Below, piece after piece: positions 25,819 to 34,421 of a stretch of DNA of 43,261 nt (position 1 is its first letter; each line of letters begins with the position of its first letter). The notes beneath the pieces are model-generated. The model worked only from the letters and a program-made list of their open reading frames with translations, ran no database searches and was not told the DNA's origin. The DNA comes from Virgibacillus proomii. Lineage in GTDB: Bacteria; Bacillota; Bacilli; Bacillales; Amphibacillaceae. Made by a program: the position numbers and the translations under genes. The stretch is from assembly GCF_900162615.1 (NCBI RefSeq), contig NZ_FUFN01000010.1, forward strand, positions 86,887-130,147, given 5' to 3'.

Positions 25819-27188
25819 TGCAAAAATATAAAAAACGATTACTTCAACTAGGTGTGATCTTATTTATTTGTATGAATTTTATATTAGTTTATGTCGATGA
25901 TGAAGGAAGGGTAGATCGTCTAGCTTCTATATCTGACTGGACTCAAACTTTTGAAGCAAATTTAGAAGAGAAGCTATATACAAAAGGTGTGCTGGCAGCC
26001 AAGGAGGAGCACAATATCTACTTTGATAAAAATGTTGGAAGCTTTAAATCATTTATGGTAGAGGAAGGCAGTCGTGTAAATCGCGGCGATCCGCTATTTT
26101 CCTATCAGGTAGTTCAGTATCATCAAACAGAGGCAGAATTATTAGAGAGAACGAATCAATTAGAGGCGGAAGTTGCTGCAATCGAGCAAGCGATTAGGAA
26201 AATGACAGCCTTTCAAATACCAAAGACGAATACAAACAGAGAGTCAAGTTTTGCAATTACCGAGGATGAGCTAAAGCTTGAGTTTCCTCAAGACTCCATT
26301 CAGGCAAATTTATTAAAAGAGCAATTTTTATTAGAGAAAGAGCAAGAATTAGCTGAAAAAAATGCAACTTTAGCTCATGTCAGACGCCAATTAAATGAAC
26401 TTCAATCTAGTGAGGACACGATAACGGTTGAGAGTCCTTACGCAGGAGTAGTAACTCATGTATCAAAGCAATTAGAGGACCCAATTATAACGATTGCCAG
26501 TAATGATTTACACGTGAAGGGGGAACTTTCTGAAAAAGAGCGTCCGATTGTAAAAAGCGATCTTCCAGTGGAAGTACAGGTAGTAGAAACAAAAATGAAC
26601 TTGAAAGGAATAGTTTCCAACGTCAGTGATATAACGAAAGAGACGGCTGCTGTCCAGAGAAAAAGTACATATCCGTTTATGGTTGATTTGCAGAAAGGAA
26701 ACGAAGGTACTGATACGGAAGAATCGCCAATAGATCAAGCTCATTTAGTAAACGAAGCTCAAAAAAAGCAAACCGATAGCAATGAAGAAAACGAAACTAG
26801 CAAGCGACAAAAACCACAAGAACAGGCACAAGCTGTCGAGCAATTATTACCTGGTTATCATGTCAATCTAGCAATTACGACAAAGGCTTCACAACGAGCT
26901 ACAACTTTACCTGATCAAGCTGTTCATCACCGCGTGGTGTGGAAAATGACAGATAAAGGCAGGCTCATAAAACAAAAAGTGAAAACGGGAATTGTCGAGG
27001 ACGATAGGGTTGAGCTAACCTCTGGTATACTTACTGGAGAAATAGTCGCTACAGAACCAGAAAGTCAGTTGCGACATAATGCTATATTTATTACACCGTT
27101 GAGTTGGGAAAATGGCTTTAAGCATACAATTTCACCAAAAGGATTTAGTTGGTATGAATTTTTAATTACAGGTATCGTTGCTAGGTGA
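25818..27188 (+). CDS. Membrane-fusion (HlyD/YknX-like) efflux adaptor protein
   Basis: A 456-residue protein anchored by one N-terminal membrane segment (about residues 7-26). Residues 50-90 form a first barrel-sandwich half (GVLAAKEEHNIYF, GSRVNRGDPLFSYQ), followed by a coiled coil (TEAELLERTNQLEAEVAAIEQ, ending with AEKNATLAHVRRQLNEL) and the second half (SPYAGVVTHVSKQL). A beta-barrel region and a C-terminal membrane-proximal part (VKTGIVEDDRVELTSGI) complete the adaptor. A polar linker, QKKQTDSNEENETSKRQK, is inserted near 320-345. The ATG at 25818 overlaps the previous stop; AGGTGG is upstream. No ABC ATPase or permease (YknY, YknZ) follows, so its transport partner is elsewhere or lost. 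Confidence 0.82.
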   Translation: MQKYKKRLLQLGVILFICMNFILVYVDDEGRVDRLASISDWTQTFEANLEEKLYTKGVLAAKEEHNIYFDKNVGSFKSFMVEEGSRVNRGDPLFSYQVVQYHQTEAELLERTNQLEAEVAAIEQAIRKMTAFQIPKTNTNRESSFAITEDELKLEFPQDSIQANLLKEQFLLEKEQELAEKNATLAHVRRQLNELQSSEDTITVESPYAGVVTHVSKQLEDPIITIASNDLHVKGELSEKERPIVKSDLPVEVQVVETKMNLKGIVSNVSDITKETAAVQRKSTYPFMVDLQKGNEGTDTEESPIDQAHLVNEAQKKQTDSNEENETSKRQKPQEQAQAVEQLLPGYHVNLAITTKASQRATTLPDQAVHHRVVWKMTDKGRLIKQKVKTGIVEDDRVELTSGILTGEIVATEPESQLRHNAIFITPLSWENGFKHTISPKGFSWYEFLITGIVAR

Positions 27189-27311
27189 ATAAGAAAAGTG
27201 TGAGGGTATCGGGGGATGTGCAAGGGCAAGGAAAGCTAATAAAACGGTTATTGCACGCAGAAAAAGTTTTTTTGAAAGCCGCTTAAGATTTTTTATTCTA
27301 TGTTCTACTTC

Positions 27312-27362
27312 CATCGTAGGGGATGGAGCAAAAGCCCTATGAAATGAAGTTTCCTTTATATC
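27312..27362 (+). repeat. Structured intergenic repeat, partial copy (3' hairpin and tail)
   Basis: TCGTAGGGG...CCCTATGA forms the second hairpin, followed by AATGAAGTTTCCTTTATAT, a clear match to the family tail. The outer stem is not recognisable. The surrounding 27189-27507 holds nothing else. Confidence 0.7.
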
Positions 27363-27507
27363 GTTAGAATAAATGTCTCCAGTTTAGTACGTTATTAAAT
27401 AAGTGTTTTTACAATGAAAAACCAAGTAAGGTAGTCGGCTGGACTGGGTTTAAAAAGAGGATACGTGATAAATGATCATCTAGCTTTTTTGTTTGGTTAT
27501 TATGGTA

Positions 27508-27900
27508 TCAAACATTAATAACTTCACCGCTTAAAAAATTATCCCGATAGGAAAAACCAGTGAAGTAAAATAATAATACCACCAAGACTGCCATAAGTTG
27601 CAGAATAGTTGCAGAAATTGCTAATATAGAAGAAGAATCCAAGAGAGATAAGCGGCCATAATACTTGCAGTAATTGCTTCAGGAAAAATATGGTTAAAGA
27701 AAAGCTGTTTATTTAGCGCAAATCGGTATAAAATAAGAAGAAATCCAGTTAATATAATAAAGCTGATAAGCCATCTTAATGCTTGAAAGAACAAGTCTAA
27801 GCTCTTGTAAAGTCAAAAAAAGCATCTAAAAAAGCGAAAATGACATCACCAAATACTAGAACAATATTCGCAATCATAAAAGTAATGATCATGTGAAGGG
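27508..27900 (-). pseudogene. YihY/BrkB-family membrane protein remnant
   Basis: On the minus strand, three broken frames together read like the C-terminal half of a YihY (formerly 'ribonuclease BN') membrane protein. The pieces in order are IANIVLVFGDVIFAF, then FFQALRWLISFIILTGFL with FNHIFPEAITASIMAAYLS, then, after a frameshift near 27640-27650, SLGFFFYISNFCNYSATYG and SLGGIIILLHWFFLSG, then a further shift before SGEVIN. The NYSATYGSLGG block is the family hallmark. At least three frame changes or stops are present and the N-terminal half is missing. This is a decayed gene. Confidence 0.82.
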
Positions 27901-28166
27901 TTAGACCTAGAGCGACAGGCGAACAAGTATGAAATGCCTTCTACTTCAAAGCTGGTTTGATAGCAGAAGATAGGTATTAAAGAACGTTACTTTTTTGTAC
28001 GTAGTGTAGATGGTGAATTAGTGTTGCAATTTGCAGGTAGGGCTCTTCGTTTGGATTATGCAAACGTTACTTAGTCTTAGTTACATAAGGGCAGGGGACA
28101 CGTATAACGTTTCATTCCACTTGACGAGTGGTATAATGCAAAATAGAGAAAGGGGGACGTCCCAAG

Positions 28167-28631
28167 GTGGAAGATATTTTATATTTGACGCTATTAATCG
28201 TTGCAATTGCATTTGCCATAACGGTTATATATATTGCGGTTGTGCTCTTCCGTGTAGCGAAGTTGCTAAAAACAATGGGGGGTACATTAGGACGAGTTGA
28301 CGCAGAAATGAAACAAGTACTTCCTGATTTAAAAAATACACTACACGAAGCCCATGTTGCAGTTAGTGATGTAGAAGAAAAGTTAAAATCAACCGATCCA
28401 TTATTTGCAACAGTAGAGAACTTTGGTAACTCTGTGAACAATATCAATCAAGCCTTACAAAAGGCGGATTCTACATTAACTAGCAGTGAGTTTGAGAAGC
28501 AAACGAAGCCATATATTGAAGGAATTCGTTGGACAGAAACAGCTTTTTATTTATATAACAAGTGGAAGAAAAAAGAACAGGATATGGAAGTATCCAACGT
28601 ATCGATGAAACATACTGGGAAAGAGGGATAA
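28167..28631 (+). CDS. DUF948 (YtxG-like) protein, paralogue 1
   Basis: A 154-residue protein with one N-terminal membrane segment (residues 4-27) followed by a long amphipathic, mostly helical region (LLKTMGGTLGRVDAEMKQVLPDL, then DVEEKLKSTDPLF). This is the DUF948 pattern known from B. subtilis general-stress protein YtxG: a membrane-anchored coiled coil on the cytosolic side. The start is GTG at 28167, with AAAGGGGG ten bases upstream. It ends one base before the next gene, a second DUF948 protein. A third lies at 31593 on the other strand. Function of the family is not well established; membrane or envelope stress is the usual suggestion. Confidence 0.82.
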   Translation: MEDILYLTLLIVAIAFAITVIYIAVVLFRVAKLLKTMGGTLGRVDAEMKQVLPDLKNTLHEAHVAVSDVEEKLKSTDPLFATVENFGNSVNNINQALQKADSTLTSSEFEKQTKPYIEGIRWTETAFYLYNKWKKKEQDMEVSNVSMKHTGKEG

Positions 28632-28632
28632 C

Positions 28633-29088
28633 ATGTTAGAGGTAGGAGTATTACTAATTGGAGTAGCCTTCTTAGTCATTGCTATCTTTGTTAGTCATGT
28701 ATTAAATAATTTAGCTGGCGTACTACGTGGGGTGGAGAAAACAATCGAGAAATTACCTGATCAAATGGACTCGATGGTGAAGGAAACAAGTGGATTAATT
28801 CGTGAAAGCAATAATACTTTAGCAGATATTAATGATAAAATGAAACAATTAAGTCCGTTATTTTATGTGATGAACGATGTAGGGAATGTAACACAAAAAT
28901 TTTCTTCCTCGTTAGTTCATGTAACAGAGACACTAAAAAACAAAGCAGAAACAGCAAAAGATGAACTAGGTAAAAATAAAGGCGGCCTATATGGCTCATT
29001 TGCTATGGGCTATTATTGGTTGAAAAAACGCCTGCAGCAAAAAAAGCAACCGCATGAAGGAACAACGAACCATACTGAGGAAAAGTAG
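28633..29088 (+). CDS. DUF948 (YtxG-like) protein, paralogue 2
   Basis: A 151-residue protein of the same build as its upstream neighbour: N-terminal membrane segment (residues 4-25), then a helical region (LAGVLRGVEKTIEKLPDQMD, NTLADINDKMKQLSPLF) and a positively charged C-terminus (WLKKRLQQKKQ). It is closer to the minus-strand paralogue at 31593 (shared LAGVLR, KLPEQ/KLPDQ, VKELTPIFHM versus MKQLSPLFYV) than to paralogue 1. It starts one base after paralogue 1 stops, so they are cotranscribed and probably form a hetero-oligomer. Confidence 0.83.
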   Translation: MLEVGVLLIGVAFLVIAIFVSHVLNNLAGVLRGVEKTIEKLPDQMDSMVKETSGLIRESNNTLADINDKMKQLSPLFYVMNDVGNVTQKFSSSLVHVTETLKNKAETAKDELGKNKGGLYGSFAMGYYWLKKRLQQKKQPHEGTTNHTEEK

Positions 29089-29611
29089 GTATCCTTATTA
29101 GACCAAATTCCATTAGCTTAGATAAGAGCGGTGACTAGAGAAGGATTATATAGCACTGGTTAGCCGGTTGTTAGAAGTGAAGATGTCTTGTAAATAAGAA
29201 TACAAAAAAAGGATCTATTTGTTATCTGCTTGATAGATTAGTCAATAGAAAAATAACAATATAACGCTTTAATAGTTTCAAATAAATACCGATATTAATG
29301 AAAGAAATAGGTGGCTTATTTAGAGATCTACTTCAAATAGGTTGCCTTTTCTAATTTATGCAAAAAATTATCACGGCATATTAAGGTTCTGTGAGACTCC
29401 TATGTTTAGGAAAAAAGATTTGTGAATGGGATGAAGCTTTATAAAGCCGTTATAAAATGTTAGAATATTCATTTAATGTTAATCGATCTATTATGTATTA
29501 CAGATATTAGCGGTTATTACTTTTGCTAGGAAAAGAAGTTCAATTGTACTCTTAGAAAACGTCAGTCATACCCGAATAATCTAAAATGATTTTTTCAGAA
29601 GGTGGAGGGCG
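29089..29611. other. Intergenic region
   Basis: No gene supported. At 29376-29400 GCATATTAAGGTTCTGTGAG resembles the left arm of the structured repeat, without a matching right arm; probably a decayed copy. Confidence 0.4.
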
Positions 29612-29653
29612 ATGACTATAACAGATATTACTTCATGGTGTAGGAGGATAGCA

Positions 29654-30865
29654 TTGAAAAATTTTATCGAAATACAGGGGAGCTATAGTAGTGCAAAAAT
29701 CTTTACTGATAATATTGAAGAAGGAGCACTTCAGCAAGTAAATGATATTTGTAACCAAGAATTTGCTAAGGGGAGTAAAATACGAATCATGCCAGACGTG
29801 CATCAAGGTATAGGGTGTGTGATTGGCACAACGATGACCATTACAGACAAAGTAGTTCCCAATTTAGTTGGCGTCGACATAGGTTGTGGTTTAAGCTATA
29901 CGTTTATTAATGTAGATAAAAATGACATTCCTTATGAAATGCTGGATGATGTAATTCGTAAGATGATCCCAAGTGGACAAAAAGTAAGAGGGCGTGTACA
30001 CCCTGCTGTAAATGTGTTTGACGATTTTAATAGTATTCGTGCTCCTTTAAGAAAGGTAGATCGGATTAAAAAAAGTTTAGGTACTCTTGGTGGTGGTAAC
30101 CATTTTTTGGAGTTAAATGAAGTAGAGCCAGGAAAGGTTGCACTTGTCGTTCATTCTGGTTCCCGTAACTTAGGAAATCAAATTGCTTCTTATTATCAAA
30201 ACCTAGCATACCAACAACTGACAGATATTTTCCTAAAACGGGAGCAGCTTATTCTGAAACTTAAACAACAAGGTAAGGAAGAAGAAATTAGTGCAGAACT
30301 TAAGAAATTAATACCGAAAAAAATACGCAAGGATATAGCGTATTTACAAGGAGACGCACTAGATGATTATCTGAATGATATGAGAATTACACAGCACTAT
30401 GCTTGGTTAAACAGAAAGGTGATGCTAGAGGAAATATGTAAACATATGGGCTGGGATGGAAAAATAGCGAGTGAGATATACTCAACAGCACATAATTATA
30501 TCGACTTGGATACGAAGATATTACGTAAAGGTGCTATCTCTGCACAAATCGGAGAGAAAGTAATCATTCCGATAAATATGAAGGAAGGTAGTATTCTGGC
30601 TAACGGAAAGGGAAACCCGGATTGGAATTGTTCCGGTCCACATGGAGCAGGAAGGGTAATGAGTCGCTCGAAGGCTAGAGAAAGTGTCAGCTTCAAGGAA
30701 TTTAAGGAGTCTATGAAAGATGTATGGACTTCTTCAGTCACAAAAAGCACCATGGATGAAGCGCCAATCGTCTATAAACCGAAAGAAGAAATCATCGATA
30801 AAATTGCCGATACTGTTACGATTGAAAAACTAATCAAGCCTGTATATAATTATAAAGCTAATTAA
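29654..30865 (+). CDS. rtcB: RtcB family RNA-splicing/RNA repair ligase
   Basis: A 403-residue RtcB ligase, which joins RNA ends bearing 2',3'-cyclic phosphate or 3'-phosphate to 5'-hydroxyl, using GTP and manganese. Motifs in order: MPDVHQGIGC, VGVDIGCGL (metal Asp and Cys), LGTLGGGNHFLEL (metal His), VHSGSRNLG (metal His), TAHNYI, and GPHGAGRVMSR with the guanylated catalytic His. I prefer the TTG at 29654 (KNFIEIQGSYSSAKIF), because it has a strong AGGAGG site and fits the family's N-terminus; an ATG at 29612 in the same frame, behind AGGTGGAGGG, would add 14 residues. No archease, rtcA or release-factor gene lies next to it. Confidence 0.9.
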   Translation: MKNFIEIQGSYSSAKIFTDNIEEGALQQVNDICNQEFAKGSKIRIMPDVHQGIGCVIGTTMTITDKVVPNLVGVDIGCGLSYTFINVDKNDIPYEMLDDVIRKMIPSGQKVRGRVHPAVNVFDDFNSIRAPLRKVDRIKKSLGTLGGGNHFLELNEVEPGKVALVVHSGSRNLGNQIASYYQNLAYQQLTDIFLKREQLILKLKQQGKEEEISAELKKLIPKKIRKDIAYLQGDALDDYLNDMRITQHYAWLNRKVMLEEICKHMGWDGKIASEIYSTAHNYIDLDTKILRKGAISAQIGEKVIIPINMKEGSILANGKGNPDWNCSGPHGAGRVMSRSKARESVSFKEFKESMKDVWTSSVTKSTMDEAPIVYKPKEEIIDKIADTVTIEKLIKPVYNYKAN

Positions 30866-30954
30866 GAAAATATACGTTACGGTTTTTATTTAAGACTTTT
30901 CTTCCGAGTTGATAAATTATTATGACGCCGCTTAGGTCGATCAATAGTTCATAT

Positions 30955-31000
30955 AAAAAGACCAGCCATTCATTTAAAACTACTTGGGCTGATCTTTTTT
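30955..31000 (+). terminator. Rho-independent terminator
   Basis: AAAAAGACCAGCC (30955-30967) pairs with GGGCTGATCTTTTTT (30986-31000) with one mismatch and an 18-base loop. It is 90 bp after rtcB. Confidence 0.78.
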
Positions 31001-31062
31001 ACGTTGTCTAAAAATTTATATATGATTCAGCATGGCAATAAACTTTTTTGAAAATTAGCTAC

Positions 31063-31465
31063 GTCTAGCCTAAACGCTTCATGCTGCTAGCAAAGTTAAA
31101 CCCTCTTCCTACGATAGTCAACATCGGCTCGAATCTAAAGGGAGGCCAACTAAAGCAGGCTTTTCGCTCAGGTGTCGGCATAACCCCTGTTTTAGAGCAT
31201 GTTTTCTTTATCTTTAATGTGAGGAACCGTATTTCTGTCATTTGAAAAATCCGCTTACTATTTTACGAACTTGATGAGAGAGGAAAGGCTCCTAAATTCC
31301 CGATTCGTTTGAAAATTACAGGACAAGAAAAGCTACGTCAGCGATACATCGTACGCAGAAAAGTGATTTCCTTTTGGATGGAGAAAAGCACTTATTGAAT
31401 GAAGTTTCACTCTATCCCGTCAGAAGTTCTGCCGTTTGTACGTCACCCGAGCGCTTCTAGCTTTT
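31063..31465 (+). repeat. Structured intergenic repeat, long subtype, copy 1
   Basis: Long version with an extra 5' module: GTCTAGC start, core TCGAATCTAAAGGGAGGC, GTCGGCATAACCCCTG, then the outer stem AGGAACC/GGCTCCT (31222-31228 with 31287-31293, one mismatch), TAAATTCCCGATTCG, GGACAAGAAAAGCTACG, and the family tail GAATGAAGTTTCACTCTATC, ending near CGAGCGCTTCTAGC. Shares these blocks in the same order with 33641-34015 and 39597-39970. Confidence 0.8.
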
Positions 31466-31592
31466 GTTATGTTAAGAAGCGTAGAAGTTGATGTTACATC
31501 GTAAACATGTTGATTCTTGGTAGATGTACAACCAGTGTCCTTGCCAAGCTCTAACATAGGTCAATTATTACTAGCTTTCTTTAAGTATTCGT

Positions 31593-32030
31593 TTAGTTCA
31601 TATCGATGGTATTATGCTTTTTATTATACTGCATAATAAAATATGCTAATGTTACAAGACCGTATATGCCTTCTAAGTGATTCTTGCTTGTAAATGCATT
31701 TCCTTCTGATTTGGAATTTCTAACTTGCATGATAGCATTTGTCATCGATGCTGAGATTGAATTTGCAGCACGGGTCGCATCTCCTACCATATGGAAAATA
31801 GGCGTTAATTCCTTTACTTGTTTGTTGACTTCATGAAGTGTCTTATTTCCCATATGAAGTGTATCTTTCACTTGGTCTGTAAGTTCTTCTACTTGCTCAG
31901 GGAGTTTACTTGTCGTATTTTGTAGGTTCCGTAACACCCCTGCTAATTTTAAAAGTGGTTTAATTAATAAAATCACAAGTACAAATAGAGCAATACCAAT
32001 AATTGTAACTCCTATTCCTAACCAATCCAT
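31593..32030 (-). CDS. DUF948 (YtxG-like) protein, paralogue 3
   Basis: A 145-residue protein with an N-terminal membrane segment (residues 5-27) and a helical cytosolic region (LAGVLRNLQNTTSKLPEQVE, LHEVNKQVKELTPIFHM), ending in a polar tail. It is clearly related to the gene at 28633 and more loosely to that at 28167, but is encoded on the opposite strand, 2.5 kb away, with rtcB and a long repeat between them. On the minus strand GAAAGGAGC lies upstream of the ATG at 32030. Probably arose by duplication followed by inversion or insertion. Confidence 0.83.
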   Translation of the reverse strand: MDWLGIGVTIIGIALFVLVILLIKPLLKLAGVLRNLQNTTSKLPEQVEELTDQVKDTLHMGNKTLHEVNKQVKELTPIFHMVGDATRAANSISASMTNAIMQVRNSKSEGNAFTSKNHLEGIYGLVTLAYFIMQYNKKHNTIDMN

Positions 32031-32678
32031 TCGCTAAAAAGCTCCTTTCTTCAAGCTTGGTAAAAATTCTTTGCTTCTCACTAAAACCGGATTACAAAAG
32101 TTCTAAAATGGTTGCCTATTGCCTATGAAGTAACGCTTTTTTACAAACATTTTCTTTACTCCATTTGCAACGTTTCGAACGGGGAAGGACATTTTAATCA
32201 TATCACGGATGTTTAAGTACGTCGTAAATGTAGCTTAGATTTACTGTTCAAAAAATACTTCTCGCACATATTTATCCCCTAATTTTGCTTAATCATACTC
32301 TTAATATCATTCTAAAGGGTGGCGCTAAACAGTCGTTTTAACTAGCCAACCATAAACTTCCTTTCACCACTAGAAGCTCAATAATCGAAGGTGAATTGCC
32401 CTGAATCGTCATTTATCCCGTTTTTCCGATGAATCGAATTACTTTTTACGCATTGTTTAATGGTAAAGGGCAATTTTAGTACTGAATTTATGGAATGCTG
32501 TCGTTTTTAATAACCTTAAGCGCTGTATAACAGTTAATGACCTTAACAAAAACAAGATATGTATCTCGTTAATATACCACGAAATAATGAAAAGTAAACA
32601 AGCAGTAAACTGTTTATTGACATATTTTCATTGCCTGTCCCATAAACTAGAACACGATAATTAAAAGGGGACGAGACT
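32031..32678. other. Intergenic region upstream of cwlD
   Basis: No gene supported. TTGACA at 32617-32622, about 57 bp before cwlD, could be a -35 box, but a good -10 is not evident; sporulation sigma factors may serve instead. AAAAGGGGAC just before 32679 is the ribosome site. Confidence 0.4.
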
Positions 32679-33413
32679 ATGAAACGAGGTTACCAAATTA
32701 TTATTTGGATAGCGGGAGCAATTTTATTAGTATATCTCATATGGCTGCCAATAAGGGAAAATCAGGCGAGTACGTCAGGATCTTCTTTTTCATTACCTTT
32801 ATCGGGAAAAACGATTGTCATTGATCCGGGGCATGGTGGTCCAGATGGAGGTGCGGTAGGCAAAGACAATACACAGGAAAAGGATATTTCGCTAAAGGTT
32901 TCTAAAATGCTACAGAAGTATTTACAACAGGTAGGTGCACTTGTTTACTTGACGCGGGAAACGGATAAAGACTTAGCTTCAAGTGAAACAAAAGGCTTTT
33001 CAAAACGCAAATCGGAGGATATCCGAAATCGCTTGGCTTTTATTCATGAAAAAGAAGCGGATTTTTTTATAACCTTACATTTAAATGCGTTACCGTCACC
33101 GAAGTGGAGGGGAGCACAAACATTTTACAACCCCCGTAAGGATGAAAATAGACATTTAGCTAAGATGATACAGGCGGAATTAATTCGTAATTTAGAAAAT
33201 ACCAACCGGACAGCATTAGCTATTAATAATGTTTATTTATTAAAGCATGCAGAAGTGCCAGGGGCTTTAGTTGAAATAGGGTTTTTATCAAATGAATCTG
33301 AGCGCGAGCTGTTAAAAGATGAAAATTATCAGCAAAAAGTAGCGGCAAGCGTGTACAAAGGGATTTTACGCTACGCAACGGAAGACGTAGAAAATGAAGA
33401 AACGAAGAATTAA
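32679..33413 (+). CDS. cwlD: N-acetylmuramoyl-L-alanine amidase CwlD
   Basis: A 244-residue spore-cortex enzyme. With PdaA it makes muramic-delta-lactam in cortex peptidoglycan, needed for germination. Residues 7-25 form a signal anchor. The Amidase_3 domain begins at about 44: IDPGHGGPDGG (zinc His52), NTQEKD (zinc Glu67), TLHLNAL (zinc His) and VEIGFLSN (catalytic Glu near residue 205). Length matches B. subtilis CwlD (237). AAAAGGGG precedes the ATG. In B. subtilis it is followed directly by salA; here a 1-kb space carrying two structured repeats separates them. Confidence 0.93.
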   Translation: MKRGYQIIIWIAGAILLVYLIWLPIRENQASTSGSSFSLPLSGKTIVIDPGHGGPDGGAVGKDNTQEKDISLKVSKMLQKYLQQVGALVYLTRETDKDLASSETKGFSKRKSEDIRNRLAFIHEKEADFFITLHLNALPSPKWRGAQTFYNPRKDENRHLAKMIQAELIRNLENTNRTALAINNVYLLKHAEVPGALVEIGFLSNESERELLKDENYQQKVAASVYKGILRYATEDVENEETKN

Positions 33414-33640
33414 GAAATGTATAGTTTATAGTAACTTATGCTGCATTAAGGTCCCCGTCTTCGAGAGAAAAAGTTAACGGTACTTCATGCATATCCGATC
33501 GGAACAACAGGAAAGGAAAACTACTTGAATAAGCATGTATTAAGAAAAAGTATTTCAAGCATCATCAAGAACATATTGACAGCGGTATATCGATTTTTCA
33601 AAAGCTACCCGAGATCATCACCTTTTTTGTCAGTAGCTGT

Positions 33641-34015
33641 TGTCTAGCTTATGTGATTGAGCGACTAGTAAACTTAAATCTTTTCCCACTACGATAAAAA
33701 TCGGCTTGAATCTAAAGGAAGGCCGACTAAAAGCGGCTTGCTGCTCAGGCGTCGGCATACCCCTGTTTTAGTGGCATGTTTCCTTCATCCCGAATGTAAG
33801 AATCTGTATTTTTCTCGTTTTAAAATTTGCTAATGATTTTGTGTCATGTTGAGAAAAACGGCACCTAAATTTCCGATTGGTTCAGATGTCTTAGGTCATA
33901 CCTTTACGGTACTAACTTTTCTTGGGAAAAGCTTCCAAGAAATGAATGTCACTTTATCTTGACAGAAACTCTCCAGTTTGTACATCGCACCGAGTGCTGC
34001 TTTTGTTCTATTTCT
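33641..34015 (+). repeat. Structured intergenic repeat, long subtype, copy 2
   Basis: Shares blocks in order with the copies at 31063 and 39597: TGTCTAGCTTATG, TTGAATCTAAAGGAAGGCCG, AGGCGTCGGCATACCCCTG, ACGGCACCTAAATTTCCGAT, GAAATGAATGTCACTTTATC and CTCCAGTTTGTACATCGCAC. Its left arm has drifted, so the outer stem is weak here. A fragment at 33440-33510 (GCATTAAGGTCCCCG and AACGGTACTTCATGC) looks like a separate decayed short copy. Nothing coding in 33414-34206. Confidence 0.72.
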
Positions 34016-34206
34016 CATCAGTAGGAATTCTAGGAAAAGTCCCGTTTAAAGAGTTTCATTTTTCAGTTACTTGGCCCTATTTGAACACATATAAGTAAGT
34101 AAACATTTTAAAGCAGGGAATCATTATACCAGAGGTTTAGTGGTATCCTAGTTTCTTTCATTTAAAAGAATTTTATGGTGATAATGGAGCAAACTCATAA
34201 ACTGCT

Positions 34207-34373
34207 GGATGATTTATCCCGCATGTAAGGTGTCGTAAAACTCCCACATCAAGACCTGAGTTGATACAAAAGGGTCTAAGTGGGAGAAAACGACACCTAA
34301 ATGCCCGATTCGTTCAACTAACATTCAGTAGGAGATGAAAGAAAACTCCTATTGAATGAAGTTTCACTTTATT
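34207..34373 (+). repeat. Structured intergenic repeat, copy 2 (full length)
   Basis: Full copy, close match to 3290-3462. Outer stem AAGGTGTCGT (34227-34236) with ACGACACCT (34290-34298); inner arm CTCCCACAT..AAGACC with GGGTCT..GTGGGAG; second hairpin CATTCAGTAGGAG (34322-34334) with CTCCTATTGAATG (34346-34358); tail AAGTTTCACTTTATT. Relative to copy 1 the outer stem carries C to T on the left and the matching G to A on the right, so pairing is preserved. It ends 7 bp before the salA -10 box. Confidence 0.9.
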
Positions 34374-34379
34374 TTATGT

Positions 34380-34385
34380 TATACT
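34380..34385 (+). promoter_or_regulatory. Probable salA promoter -10 box
   Basis: TATACT, 37 bp upstream of the salA start. The -35 region would fall inside the conserved tail of the adjoining repeat (GAAGTTTCAC), so the repeat may form part of this promoter. Confidence 0.5.
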
Positions 34386-34421
34386 GACGTTGTATGCATT
34401 TACAAAGGGATGGTGATTCGA

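Noticed and set aside
32391..32480. Inverted pair AATTGCCCT/AGGGCAATT upstream of cwlD
   Set aside because: Nine bases separated by about 65; too weak to call a structure.
34356..34421. Longer N-terminus for SalA
   Set aside because: It begins within the intergenic repeat and upstream of the -10 box, with no ribosome site.
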